DNA of 64,000 nt from Variovorax boronicumulans (GTDB lineage: Bacteria > Pseudomonadota > Gammaproteobacteria > Burkholderiales > Burkholderiaceae_C). Location of the stretch: NCBI RefSeq assembly GCF_030812215.1, contig NZ_JAUSSG010000005.1:399161-463160 (forward strand), given 5' to 3'. Below, in pieces: positions 8,671 to 16,886 of the stretch. Position numbers and translations under genes: made by a program. The notes beneath the pieces were generated by a model that saw only the letters and a list, made by a program, of their open reading frames with translations, made no database searches and was not told where the DNA came from. Numbering within the stretch: position 1 is the first letter of the stretch; the number at the start of each line of letters is the position of its first letter.

Positions 8671-9870
8671 ATGCTGAAAAAACTGTACTCCCGCCACCTC
8701 TACGTCCGCATCTGGCTCGCGGTGGTGGGCGGCGTGGTCATCCTCACGCTGATGGCCAACTGGATCGTGCGCGAGGCGGCAGAGGCCGAGCGCGAGCGCC
8801 TGGCTCCCGTGCCGCGCAACGTGGTCGTGCTCGATGCGCAGGACCGGACGATCGGCTCGGGCACCGCGCTGCGCGTGCCGGGCCAGGGACTGGAGTTCGA
8901 CGTGACGCTGAGCGACGGCAAGGCCATCACGCTGCGCGTGGCGCCGCGCGAGCGCCCCACCGGCACCGGCGGCTTCGCGCCGTGGCGCACGCCGTTCGGG
9001 CTGGGCTGGATGATCGCGCTGGTGGGCGTGGCAGTGGCATTGGGCGTCTACCCCATCGTGCGGCGCATCACGCAACGGCTGGAATCGCTGCAGCGCGGCG
9101 TGCAGCGATGGGGCGAGGGCGATCTCTCGGTGCGCGTGACCGAAGAAGGGCAGGACGAAGTGGCTGATCTCTCCAAACGATTCAACGCGTCGGCCGAACG
9201 CATCGAGCAGCTGGTGCGCTCGCACAAGTCGCTGCTGGCCAACGCATCGCACGAGCTGCGCTCGCCGCTCACCCGCATCCGCATGGGGCTGGAGCTGATG
9301 GGCGAGCACCCGAGCCAGAAAGCACGCGAGGAAATCTCGCGCAACATCGGCGAGCTCGACCAGTTGATCGACGAGATCCTGCTGGCCAGCCGCCTGGATG
9401 CGAGCGAGGCCGACATGGGCACCATCGAGGCCGTCGACCTGACGGGCCTGGCCGCCGAGGAGTGCTCCCAAGTGAACGCCGAGCTCGACCTCGCCGAGGG
9501 CACCGACAACGCGGCGCTCACCGTGCCCGGCGTGTCGCGCTTGCTGCGCCGCGCGATCCGCAACCTGCTGGAAAACGCCCGCCGCTACGGCGCCGGCAGC
9601 ATCAGCGTGGAACTGGGCAGCGCCAACGGCTTTGCCACCGTGCGCGTGAACGACCGCGGCCCCGGCGTACCGCCCGCCCTGCGCGAACGCATCTTCGAGC
9701 CCTTCTACCGCCTGCCCGGGGCCAGCGAGCGCAATGGCGGCGTCGGCCTGGGGCTGGCACTGGTGAAGTCGATTGCCGAGCGACACGGCGGCACCGTGCG
9801 CTGCGAGGACGCGCCCGAAGGCGGGGCCAGCTTCGTGATCCGCCTGCCGGTCGCAGCTCCCGCGCACTGA
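8671..9870 (+). CDS. Sensor histidine kinase
   Basis: Membrane histidine kinase of 399 residues, partner of the upstream regulator. Order: transmembrane helix 1 (about 12-30), a short periplasmic sensor region (about 35-108), transmembrane helix 2 (about 111-130), HAMP (about 131-185), H-box with the autophosphorylated His194 (NASHELRSPLTR), N-box (IRNLLENARRYG), and G-boxes (DRGPGVP, GGVGLGLALVK). ATG at 8671 is used because the 24 codons upstream translate the intergenic repeat. The very small periplasmic loop resembles envelope-stress sensors, but the stimulus is unknown. Confidence 0.9.
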   Translation: MLKKLYSRHLYVRIWLAVVGGVVILTLMANWIVREAAEAERERLAPVPRNVVVLDAQDRTIGSGTALRVPGQGLEFDVTLSDGKAITLRVAPRERPTGTGGFAPWRTPFGLGWMIALVGVAVALGVYPIVRRITQRLESLQRGVQRWGEGDLSVRVTEEGQDEVADLSKRFNASAERIEQLVRSHKSLLANASHELRSPLTRIRMGLELMGEHPSQKAREEISRNIGELDQLIDEILLASRLDASEADMGTIEAVDLTGLAAEECSQVNAELDLAEGTDNAALTVPGVSRLLRRAIRNLLENARRYGAGSISVELGSANGFATVRVNDRGPGVPPALRERIFEPFYRLPGASERNGGVGLGLALVKSIAERHGGTVRCEDAPEGGASFVIRLPVAAPAH

Positions 9871-9880
9871 CAACCGATCC

Positions 9881-9976
9881 CATTCGCGGGACGCCGCGGA
9901 ACCGGCTTCGCCGGGCCGCAGGCGTCGCCCGGCGAGGGGGAAGGAGAAGCGACACGAAGTGCGCGAAGCCTGGGGG
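9881..9976. repeat. Dispersed intergenic repeat, copy A
   Basis: Contains a hairpin GCGGAACCGGC-TTC-GCCGGGCCGC followed by GCGACACGAAGTGCGC and AAGCCTGGGGG. The copy at 28195-28291 is the same element in the opposite orientation. Confidence 0.75.
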
Positions 9977-10030
9977 AGTGCCAAGCCAGTCAGGTTGGGC
10001 GCTGCAGGCCCCACCTAAAATCCCGCACCT

Positions 10031-11290
10031 ATGCAGAGATCGCACATCGTTCGGCCCGCGGCCATGTTCTGGGGGCTGGTGGTGTTCATGCCGGTCGGCG
10101 TCACCTACCTTTCCGCGCTGCTGTTGCTCGCCACCATGGGCCTCGCCGGCGGATACGCCGAACGCTTCGCGCGCCTGCGCGCCAACCCGCTGTGGTGGCC
10201 GGTGGTCGCTTACCTGGCCTGGACTCTTCTCGTGCTCGCCTTCGGGCCGCACTACCCGGAAACCGGCTCCAACCTCTTCCATGGCCTGCGCATCGGCCTC
10301 ACGATCCTGATGGCGATGGCGCTCACGCGCGAGGAAGCGATCTGGGCGCTGCGCGGCTTTCTGCTGATCGCGGCACTGAACATCGTGCTGATCGTTCTCC
10401 ACTATGCCATCGGCTTTCCGATCTGGTCGCCGCTGCGCGCGGTGGTGATGGAGGTGGGCAACAAATCGATCAGCAACGCGCTGCTGTTCAGCGTGGTGGC
10501 CTCGACGGCCGCCGTGTGGGGCATCGCGCAGATCGCTGCTCACAAGCCGCTGCGCGCCATTCCGGCCTTCGTGCTGATGCTTGGGCTGGGCTTCGTGGTC
10601 GCGCTGCCGCTGACCTCGCGCACCTCGGTGCTCGCGCTGCTGCTGGTGATTCCGGTGGTGTGCATCCACCAGTGGCGCAACCACCTGAAGATGCTGGTGA
10701 GTGCGCTGGTGCTGGGCACCGTGGTGCTCGGAGCCGGGCTCTACCAGCTGCCGCAGCTGCAGCAGAAGGTCGAGACCGGCGTGCAGGAAATCGAGGAGGC
10801 GCAGGCCGGTGCCGTCTTCAAGGGCAGCTGGGTCATCCGCTACTACATGTACCGCGACACGGGCCGCATGATCGCCGACCGGCCGCTCACCGGCTGGGGC
10901 ATCGGCGGCTGGACCAGCCAGTGGCACAAGCGCGGACCGGCGATGTTCGCGGACTCGAACATGCCGCACAACGACTTTCTCTGGGTGGGTTCGCAGGGCG
11001 GCCTGCCCGCGCTGCTGAGCCTGCTGGTGATCATGGTGGCCGCCGTGTGGCAGGCGTGGAAACGCCCCGATATTGCGGGCCGCTTTGCCTTGGCCGCAAC
11101 GCTGATCGCGCTGATCGCATCGAGCGTGAACTCGGCCATGCGCGATGCGCAGATCGGGCTTGCGCTGCTCTGGATCGCGATGGTGTACCTGAGGCTCGCG
11201 CAGGAAAAGAACGACCCCGCGCCGTGGCGCGACCTGTGGCCGGGCCGGCGCATCGAGCCTTCGCCCTCGCCTGCTGCCCCGGCGAACTGA
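10031..11290 (+). CDS. O-antigen ligase family (Wzy_C/WaaL-like) membrane protein
   Basis: Polytopic protein of 419 residues with about 11-12 hydrophobic helices. The large periplasmic loop and conserved end, RPLTGWGIGGW followed by MPHNDFLW, are typical of the O-antigen ligase / Wzy_C superfamily, which transfers undecaprenol-linked polysaccharide to lipid A-core or to protein acceptors. No glycosyltransferase or other lipopolysaccharide gene is adjacent, so ligase and polymerase roles cannot be separated. It overlaps nothing and converges on the next gene. Confidence 0.8.
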   Translation: MQRSHIVRPAAMFWGLVVFMPVGVTYLSALLLLATMGLAGGYAERFARLRANPLWWPVVAYLAWTLLVLAFGPHYPETGSNLFHGLRIGLTILMAMALTREEAIWALRGFLLIAALNIVLIVLHYAIGFPIWSPLRAVVMEVGNKSISNALLFSVVASTAAVWGIAQIAAHKPLRAIPAFVLMLGLGFVVALPLTSRTSVLALLLVIPVVCIHQWRNHLKMLVSALVLGTVVLGAGLYQLPQLQQKVETGVQEIEEAQAGAVFKGSWVIRYYMYRDTGRMIADRPLTGWGIGGWTSQWHKRGPAMFADSNMPHNDFLWVGSQGGLPALLSLLVIMVAAVWQAWKRPDIAGRFALAATLIALIASSVNSAMRDAQIGLALLWIAMVYLRLAQEKNDPAPWRDLWPGRRIEPSPSPAAPAN

Positions 11291-11291
11291 T

Positions 11292-11708
11292 TCAGTTGTT
11301 CTTGTTGCGCCGGACCTCGGCCGCCGCATGCTGCTTGCCGGCAAAGCCGACGAAGAACCAGATCACCAGCGTGTGCAGCACGCCGACGAAAAGCAGCACC
11401 AGCAAAGCCGGTCCCAGCGACAGGCGCGCCGCGCCGGCGAACAGTACGACCGCCACCGTCAAGGCCGCCTGCATCGCCATGTCGATGGCGAGCATGCCCA
11501 GGATGGCGCGCTTCTTCTCCTCGGATGTGAAGTAGCGGCCGTTCTTCTTGGCGAAGTCCATGCACACCCACGTCACCGTGCCGAGCAAGGCGGCCACGTT
11601 GCCGCCCGTGCTCGAACTGGCACCCGCCAGGCTCAGCGCGACGCCGACGACGACCAGCAGCACCACGTAGGCTGCGGCAAAGCGCCACAGCAGGCCGCGA
11701 AGCGTCAC
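11292..11708 (-). CDS. Small membrane protein, ABZJ_00895-like
   Basis: A 138-residue protein with four hydrophobic helices, roughly at 8-28, 35-50, 66-90 and 95-120. A cytoplasmic loop between helices 2 and 3 contains FAKKNGRYFTSEEKKR, a pattern I associate with the uncharacterised ABZJ_00895 family. The C-terminal tail is basic. The gene converges with the O-antigen-ligase-like gene; the stop codons are 1 bp apart. Function unknown. Confidence 0.65.
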   Translation of the reverse strand: MTLRGLLWRFAAAYVVLLVVVGVALSLAGASSSTGGNVAALLGTVTWVCMDFAKKNGRYFTSEEKKRAILGMLAIDMAMQAALTVAVVLFAGAARLSLGPALLVLLFVGVLHTLVIWFFVGFAGKQHAAAEVRRNKNN

Positions 11709-11728
11709 CTCAGGTCAGGCAGGCCGAC

Positions 11729-11938
11729 TCAGTGGCGCGCCGAGACGGCTTCGCCGGCCTTCAGCCGGTACACCGTGCCGCAGTACGGGCACTTGGCTTC
11801 GCCGGTGCGCGCCACGTCCAGGTAGACCTTGGGGTGGCTGTTCCAGAGCTTCATGTCGGCCTTGGGGCTGGGGCAGAACACGCCGCCCTGGTGGTTGAGC
11901 TCCTTGGCCAGGAGTTCGACGACTGCATTGGTAGACAT
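11729..11938 (-). CDS. Small zinc-finger (CHCC-type) protein
   Basis: A 69-residue protein with the zf-CHCC arrangement: FCPSP, then SHPKVYLDV, then KCPYCGTVY, giving one Cys, one His and a CxxC pair as zinc ligands. This is the fold seen in mitochondrial NDUFS6 and in small bacterial proteins of unknown role. It begins 6 bp after ilvE ends and is probably co-transcribed with it, an arrangement I recall as common in Betaproteobacteria. Confidence 0.8.
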   Translation of the reverse strand: MSTNAVVELLAKELNHQGGVFCPSPKADMKLWNSHPKVYLDVARTGEAKCPYCGTVYRLKAGEAVSARH

Positions 11939-11944
11939 GGTTTC

Positions 11945-12898
11945 TCAGACTTTGGTGAGCCAGTGGGCGTACTTGGGATTCTTGCCGTTCACGATGTCGA
12001 AGAAGGCAGACTGGATCTTCTCGGTGACCGGGCCGCGCGAGCCGCCGTCGCCACGGTTGCCGATCTCGATGCGGTCGAGTTCGCGGATGGGTGTCACTTC
12101 GGCGGCGGTGCCGGTGAAGAAGGCTTCATCGGAGACGTAGACCTCATCGCGCGTGATGCGCTTTTGCACGAGTTCGATGCCGAGGTCCTTGCAGATGTGC
12201 AGGATCGTGTTGCGGGTGATGCCGTTGAGCGCGCCGGCCGACAGGTCGGGCGTGTAGACCACGCCGCCCTTGACCACGAAGATGTTCTCGCCCGCGCCTT
12301 CGGAGACGAAACCGCTCGCGTCGAGCAGCAGCGCTTCGTCGTAGCCGTCGTCCAGCGCTTCCATGTTGGCCAGGATCGAGTTCGTGTAGTTGCTCACCGA
12401 CTTGGCCTGCGTCATCGTGATGTTGACGTGGTGGCGGGTGTAGCTGGAGGTCTTCACGCGGATGCCGCGGCGCATGCCTTCTTCGCCGAGGTAGGCGCCC
12501 CAGGACCAGGCCGCGACCATGGCGTGGATCTTGTTGCCCTTGGGGCTCACGCCGAGCTTTTCGGAGCCGATCCAGATGAGGGGGCGCAGGTAGCAGCTTT
12601 CGAGCTTGTTCTCGCGCACGACCTGCTTCTGGGCTTCGTTCAGTTGCTCCTGCGAGAACGGGATCTTCATGCGCAGGATCTTGGCGCTGTTGAACAGGCG
12701 CTCGGTGTGCTCGGCCAGGCGGAAGATCGCCGTGCTGCCGTCCGCCGTCTTGTAGGCGCGCACGCCCTCGAAGGCGCCGCAGCCGTAGTGCAGCGTGTGG
12801 CTCAGCACGTGGATCTTGGCGTCGCGCCAGTCCACGAGTTCGCCGTCCATCCAGATCTTGCCGTCACGGTCGTCCAGCGAGGGGGGGATCGAGCTCAT
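11945..12898 (-). CDS. ilvE: Branched-chain amino acid aminotransferase
   Basis: PLP-dependent fold-IV transaminase of 317 residues that interconverts Leu, Ile and Val with their 2-oxo acids using glutamate/2-oxoglutarate, the last step of branched-chain amino acid synthesis. Visible motifs are HTLHYGCGAFEGVRAY near the N-terminus, the PLP lysine in TQAKSVSNY, SEGAGENIFVV and FTGTAAEVTPI. ATG at 12898 (MSSIPPS) is preceded by an AGGAA-type site. The longer frame to 12949 lacks family similarity. The zinc-finger gene lies immediately downstream. Confidence 0.95.
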   Translation of the reverse strand: MSSIPPSLDDRDGKIWMDGELVDWRDAKIHVLSHTLHYGCGAFEGVRAYKTADGSTAIFRLAEHTERLFNSAKILRMKIPFSQEQLNEAQKQVVRENKLESCYLRPLIWIGSEKLGVSPKGNKIHAMVAAWSWGAYLGEEGMRRGIRVKTSSYTRHHVNITMTQAKSVSNYTNSILANMEALDDGYDEALLLDASGFVSEGAGENIFVVKGGVVYTPDLSAGALNGITRNTILHICKDLGIELVQKRITRDEVYVSDEAFFTGTAAEVTPIRELDRIEIGNRGDGGSRGPVTEKIQSAFFDIVNGKNPKYAHWLTKV

Positions 12899-13031
12899 TT
12901 CCTGATTCCTTTGGGGAGCGGTGTGGGGGTGCGACAGGGGCCGTCGCAAAAGCTTTCGATTTTACGGTGGCGGCCGGAACGGGGTGCCCGACAATGCCTG
13001 GTTGTCCAAACCAGTGGAAAAAAGGGTTTCC

Positions 13032-14036
13032 GTGTCCGTATTCAAGAACGTCATCGTCTATCGCATCGAACCTGCCTGGTCCCAATCACTGGCCGAGGCA
13101 GAAGAGGGGCTGGGCAAGCACCGCTTCGAGCCCTGCGGCCCCTCGCAGGAAAAGTCCGCCGGCTGGGCCGAGCCCCGCGGCGAGGCCAACGGCCCGCTGG
13201 TCGAATCCATCGACGGCCAGTGGCTCGTCGAATACATGATCGAGAGCAAGCAGGTCCCCGGCTCCGTGGTGCGCCGCAAGCTCGACGAACGCTGCGCGCA
13301 GATCGAGGCCACCACCGGCCGCAAGCCCGGCAAGAAGGAAAAGAAGGAGCTCAAGGAAGACATCACCCTGGAGCTGCTGCCGATGGCCTTCACCCGCAGC
13401 GCGCGCGTAGCGGTGTGGATCGACAAGGCCGAGAACCGCCTCGTGATCAACAGCGGCAACGCCTCGCGCGCCGACGAAGTGGTCACCAGCCTGGTGAAGT
13501 CGCTCGACGGCTTTGCGGTGTCGCTGATCAACACGCAGATCGAGCCGGCCGCCGCCATGGCCAACTGGCTGCTGACCCAGGAGCCGCCGGCCGGCTTCAC
13601 CATCGACCGCGAGTGCGAGCTCAAGGCCTCGGACGATTCGAAGGCCGTGGTGCGCTACGCCAAGCACCCGCTGGACATCGAGGAAGTGCAAAAGCACATC
13701 ACCGACGGCAAGCGGCCCACGCGTCTTGCGCTCACCTGGGACGACCGCGTGTCGTTCGAGCTCACGCACGGCATGCTGATCCGCAAGATCGTGTTCCTCG
13801 AAGGCACGGGCGACGGCGCGGCGGGCGGCAAGAAGGAAGACAACTACGACGCCGACGTGGCGATCGCCACCGGCGAACTCGGCCAGCTGGTGCCGGCGTT
13901 GCTCGATGCGTTGGGTGGCGAGGCAGCGTTCGGCGCGGCACCGGCGGACGAAGCACCGAAGCCCGCCGCCAAGGCAGCAGCGCCCGCCACCACGACCCCG
14001 GCTGATGCCGCCGAGGAAGAAGACGCGCCGTTTTAA
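13032..14036 (+). CDS. rdgC: Recombination-associated protein RdgC
   Basis: RdgC forms a ring dimer on double-stranded DNA and limits RecA filament formation during recombination. The protein is 334 residues from a GTG start (SVFKNVIVYRIEP, the usual RdgC N-terminus). The body follows the family closely (GQWLVEYMIESKQVPGSVVR, then ELLPMAFTRS). An extra tail after about residue 290, rich in Ala, Pro and Glu, extends beyond the ~300-residue length of the E. coli protein. Divergent from ilvE. Confidence 0.92.
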   Translation: MSVFKNVIVYRIEPAWSQSLAEAEEGLGKHRFEPCGPSQEKSAGWAEPRGEANGPLVESIDGQWLVEYMIESKQVPGSVVRRKLDERCAQIEATTGRKPGKKEKKELKEDITLELLPMAFTRSARVAVWIDKAENRLVINSGNASRADEVVTSLVKSLDGFAVSLINTQIEPAAAMANWLLTQEPPAGFTIDRECELKASDDSKAVVRYAKHPLDIEEVQKHITDGKRPTRLALTWDDRVSFELTHGMLIRKIVFLEGTGDGAAGGKKEDNYDADVAIATGELGQLVPALLDALGGEAAFGAAPADEAPKPAAKAAAPATTTPADAAEEEDAPF

Positions 14037-14040
14037 GTCA

Positions 14041-14158
14041 AGGCGCTCCGAAGACTTGAAGAAACCGTAGCGAGCAGCCCGAGCTTGCGTCGAGGACCGG
14101 AACCGTACTCGCGTACGGTGAGGACCGCAGATGCGAGATCGGGTTGCGCAGTAGGTTC
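14041..14158. repeat. Large imperfect inverted repeat downstream of rdgC
   Basis: Two arms of about 45 bp (GCAGCCCGAGCTTGCGTC and its partner GATGCGAGATCGGGTTGC) flank a central perfect hairpin ACCGTAC-TCGC-GTACGGT at about 14101-14118. It lies between the convergent rdgC and M20 genes. It could act as a transcript-end structure or be a mobile miniature repeat. No T tract is present. Confidence 0.6.
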
Positions 14159-14160
14159 AT

Positions 14161-15375
14161 TCATGTCTTCACCAGGTAGGTCTGCGCCAGGCGCACCCAG
14201 CAGGCAGCGCCCAAAGGCAGCACCTGGTCGTTGAAGTCGTAGCCGGGGTTGTGCACCATGCAGCCGCCGAACTGGCCCTCCCCGTTGCCGAGCAGCAGGT
14301 AGCAGCCCGGCAACTCGGCGAGCATCCAGGCGAAGTCCTCGCTGCCCGCAAAGCCCTTCGGCGCTTCGGTGAGCACCTGCTCCGCGCCGACGAGCTCGGC
14401 GCAGACCTGCTCTATCAGCCGGCACTCGGCCGCGGTGTTGACCACCGGCGGTACGAGCTGGCGGTAATCGATCTCGGCCTCCACGCCATGGGCCTGCGCC
14501 GTGAGGTTCACGATCTCGCGGATGCGCGCTTCCACCACTGCGCGCGTCTCGGGCCGTGCCGCCCGCACGTTCAGGCCGAGCGCCACCGATTGCGGAATCA
14601 CGTTGTGCGTCGCACCGCCGCGGATGAAGCCGACCGACACGACGGCCGTGTCGCCCGGCGTCACGTTGCGCGCCACCACGGTCTGCAGGGCCGTGACCAC
14701 CGCGGCGGCGGCGGGCACGGGATCGCGCGAGAGATGCGGCATGGCGCCATGTCCGCCGACGCCCTTGATCGTGACGTCGGCCACGTCCGAAGACAGCGTG
14801 ACCGGCCCCTCGATCACCAGAAAGCTGCCGACCGGCACGCCCGGCGCGTTGTGCAGCGCGTAGACGGCATCGCAGGGAAAGCGCTCGAAGAGGCCGTCCT
14901 CGATCATTGCGCGCGCGCCGCAGAGGTTCTCTTCGTCGGGCTGGAAGATCAGGTTCAGCGTGCCGTCGAAATCGCGGCGCTTCGCGAGCGCCTTGGCGGC
15001 CGCGAGCAGGATGGCCGTGTGGCCGTCGTGGCCGCAGGCATGCATGCGGCCATGGGTCTTGCTCGCATACGGCAGGCCCGTCGCCTCGACGATGGGCAGC
15101 GCGTCCATGTCGGCGCGGATGCCCAGCCGCCGCGTGCCGCTGCCCACCTTGAGCTGGGCCACGATGCCGGTCTTGCCGATGCCCGTGTGCACCTGGTAGC
15201 CCCATTCGCGCAGCAGGTTGGCGACCAGCTCGCCGGTTGCATTCACCTCGAAGCCGAGCTCGGGGTTGGCGTGGATCTGGCGGCGGATGTCGACGAAAGC
15301 CTGGGTGTCGACATCGGCCTGCGGCAGCAAGCGGGACAGGAGGCGGGTGGTCTGGGGACTGAGTTCGCGGGTCAT
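14161..15375 (-). CDS. M20 family amidohydrolase (hippurate/N-acyl amino acid hydrolase-like)
   Basis: Di-metal hydrolase of 404 residues that cleaves an amide such as an N-acyl or N-aroyl amino acid. Metal-binding motifs visible: GIRADMDALPI, MHACGHDGHTA, QPDEENLCGA, ALHNAPGVPVGS and the late FAGSEDFAWM His/Glu region. The dimerisation domain sits between about residues 200 and 310. It is encoded next to an MHS-family transporter on the same strand, divergent from a LysR regulator, which suggests a small uptake-and-hydrolysis unit. The exact acyl substrate cannot be read from the sequence. Confidence 0.85.
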   Translation of the reverse strand: MTRELSPQTTRLLSRLLPQADVDTQAFVDIRRQIHANPELGFEVNATGELVANLLREWGYQVHTGIGKTGIVAQLKVGSGTRRLGIRADMDALPIVEATGLPYASKTHGRMHACGHDGHTAILLAAAKALAKRRDFDGTLNLIFQPDEENLCGARAMIEDGLFERFPCDAVYALHNAPGVPVGSFLVIEGPVTLSSDVADVTIKGVGGHGAMPHLSRDPVPAAAAVVTALQTVVARNVTPGDTAVVSVGFIRGGATHNVIPQSVALGLNVRAARPETRAVVEARIREIVNLTAQAHGVEAEIDYRQLVPPVVNTAAECRLIEQVCAELVGAEQVLTEAPKGFAGSEDFAWMLAELPGCYLLLGNGEGQFGGCMVHNPGYDFNDQVLPLGAACWVRLAQTYLVKT

Positions 15376-15420
15376 GGATGGCGCTGTCTGTTGTTCTTCG
15401 ATGTTGCGGGGGGGGAAATC

Positions 15421-16758
15421 TCAGTCGGCCCTGCGTACACGCAGGCTCACGACCGCACAGATGCTCAACACGCCGCAGGCCATCATGTAGAAGGCCGGCG
15501 ACATCGGGTTGCCGGTCGTGGCGAGCAGCCAGGTCACGATGAATTGGGAGGAGCCGCCGAACACCGTCACGCCGACGCTGTAGACCACCGAGATGCCGCT
15601 CGCGCGCACCCCGATCGGCAGCATCTCCAGCAGCATCAGGAACAGGGGCGTGGTGCCGAGGTTCACGATCGCCGTCAGCAGCACCGACAGGCACAGCACC
15701 AGCGGCACGCTCGGGTAGTGGTTGATGAGCCAGAACGCCGGATACACCGCCAGCACGCCGAGCACCAGCGAGCCGATCACCAGCGGCTTGCGGTTCGGCA
15801 GCCTGTCGGCCAGCCGCCCCGCCAAGAGCGCCACCGCGAACATCGTGATGCCGGTGGCGCAGCCCGACAGCAGCGACAGCGACGGCGGCATGTGCAGCAC
15901 GCGAATCATGTAGGTCGGCATGAAGAACACGACCAGGTACATGGCGGCCGTGCCCGCCGTGGTGGCGAAGATGCCCTTGAGCACCGTGCCGCCGTGCTCG
16001 CGCAGCAGCCGGCCCATGGGGCTGGATTCGTGGCGGCTGGCCTGGTGCGTTTCCTCCAGGTTGGCGCGGATGTAGAGGCCCACCGGCGCGATCAGCAGGC
16101 CGAACAGGAAGGGCAGGCGCCAGCCCCAGCTCTCGAGCGAGGCCTGCGGCAGCGCGGCATACAGCGCGGCACCGGTGAGCGCACCCAGCACCGCCGCCAC
16201 GCCCTGGCTCGCGAGCTGCCAGCTCACGCGAAAGCCGCGGCCCCGGATGCCGCCCGATTCCATCAGCATCGAGGTGGCGGCGCCCACCTCGCCGCCGAGC
16301 GAAAAGCCCTGCAAGAGGCGCCCCGCCAGGATCATCAGCGAGCCGAACACGCCGGCCGAGGCGTAAGTGGGCGCGAGCGCGATGCACAGCGTGCCGGCCA
16401 CCATGAGGCCGATGGTGAGCGTCAATGCGGCCTTGCGCCCGTTGCGGTCGGCGTAGTTGCCGATGATCACGCCGCCCAGCGGCCGCATCACGAAGCCGAT
16501 GCCGAAGGTGGCCACGGCCAGCAGCAGCGAACCGTACGGGCTGTCCGAGGGGAAGAACAGCTTGCCGATCAGGAGCGCGAAGAAGCTGTAGACGGTGAAG
16601 TCGTACATCTCCAGCGCATTGCCCAGCGAGCAGGCGGCGATCAGGCGGAACTGGCTCTGCTTGCCCTCGACCTGCACGGTCTCGGCAGGGGAAGACGGCG
16701 CAGCGGCCGCCGGGGGAACGCCCCCCATCTGGCTTGCGGGCAAAGCGGCTTCACTCAT
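15421..16758 (-). CDS. MHS-family MFS transporter (organic acid:H+ symporter-like)
   Basis: Inner-membrane transporter of 445 residues with 12 predicted helices. Metabolite:H+ symporter marks include LGNALEMYDFTVYSFF at helix 1, IIGNYADRNGRKAAL in loop 2-3 and GRLLQGFSLGGEVGAATS at helix 5, as in ProP, citrate and shikimate transporters. An N-terminal Pro/Ala-rich extension of about 30 residues precedes the first helix. The M20 hydrolase gene follows 45 bp downstream, so the substrate is probably the hydrolase substrate or a related carboxylate. Confidence 0.85.
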   Translation of the reverse strand: MSEAALPASQMGGVPPAAAAPSSPAETVQVEGKQSQFRLIAACSLGNALEMYDFTVYSFFALLIGKLFFPSDSPYGSLLLAVATFGIGFVMRPLGGVIIGNYADRNGRKAALTLTIGLMVAGTLCIALAPTYASAGVFGSLMILAGRLLQGFSLGGEVGAATSMLMESGGIRGRGFRVSWQLASQGVAAVLGALTGAALYAALPQASLESWGWRLPFLFGLLIAPVGLYIRANLEETHQASRHESSPMGRLLREHGGTVLKGIFATTAGTAAMYLVVFFMPTYMIRVLHMPPSLSLLSGCATGITMFAVALLAGRLADRLPNRKPLVIGSLVLGVLAVYPAFWLINHYPSVPLVLCLSVLLTAIVNLGTTPLFLMLLEMLPIGVRASGISVVYSVGVTVFGGSSQFIVTWLLATTGNPMSPAFYMMACGVLSICAVVSLRVRRAD

Positions 16759-16847
16759 CGAATCGACTCCACGAACAGGACAGCCGCGGAGTATTCAGGC
16801 AAAGCGCGCCAGCGCAGAATCACATATTTTCATGCTGATAACCAAAT

Positions 16848-16866
16848 GGAATCCCCACGGGATTCC
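16848..16866. promoter_or_regulatory. Perfect 8-3-8 palindrome in the divergent LysR/transporter promoter region
   Basis: GGAATCCC-CAC-GGGATTCC, about 20 bp upstream of the LysR start and about 90 bp upstream of the transporter start. Position and symmetry fit an operator, probably for autoregulation. It lacks the T-N11-A core expected for a LysR activator site, so another regulator is possible. Confidence 0.45.
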
Positions 16867-16886
16867 CCCGGGATCAAGGAGGCACG

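Noticed and set aside
11285..11297. Inverted repeat AACTGA-T-TCAGTT between the O-antigen-ligase-like gene and the convergent small membrane gene
   Set aside because: It is made up of the two convergent stop codons, the stem is short and AT-rich, and no T run follows. Not a terminator.
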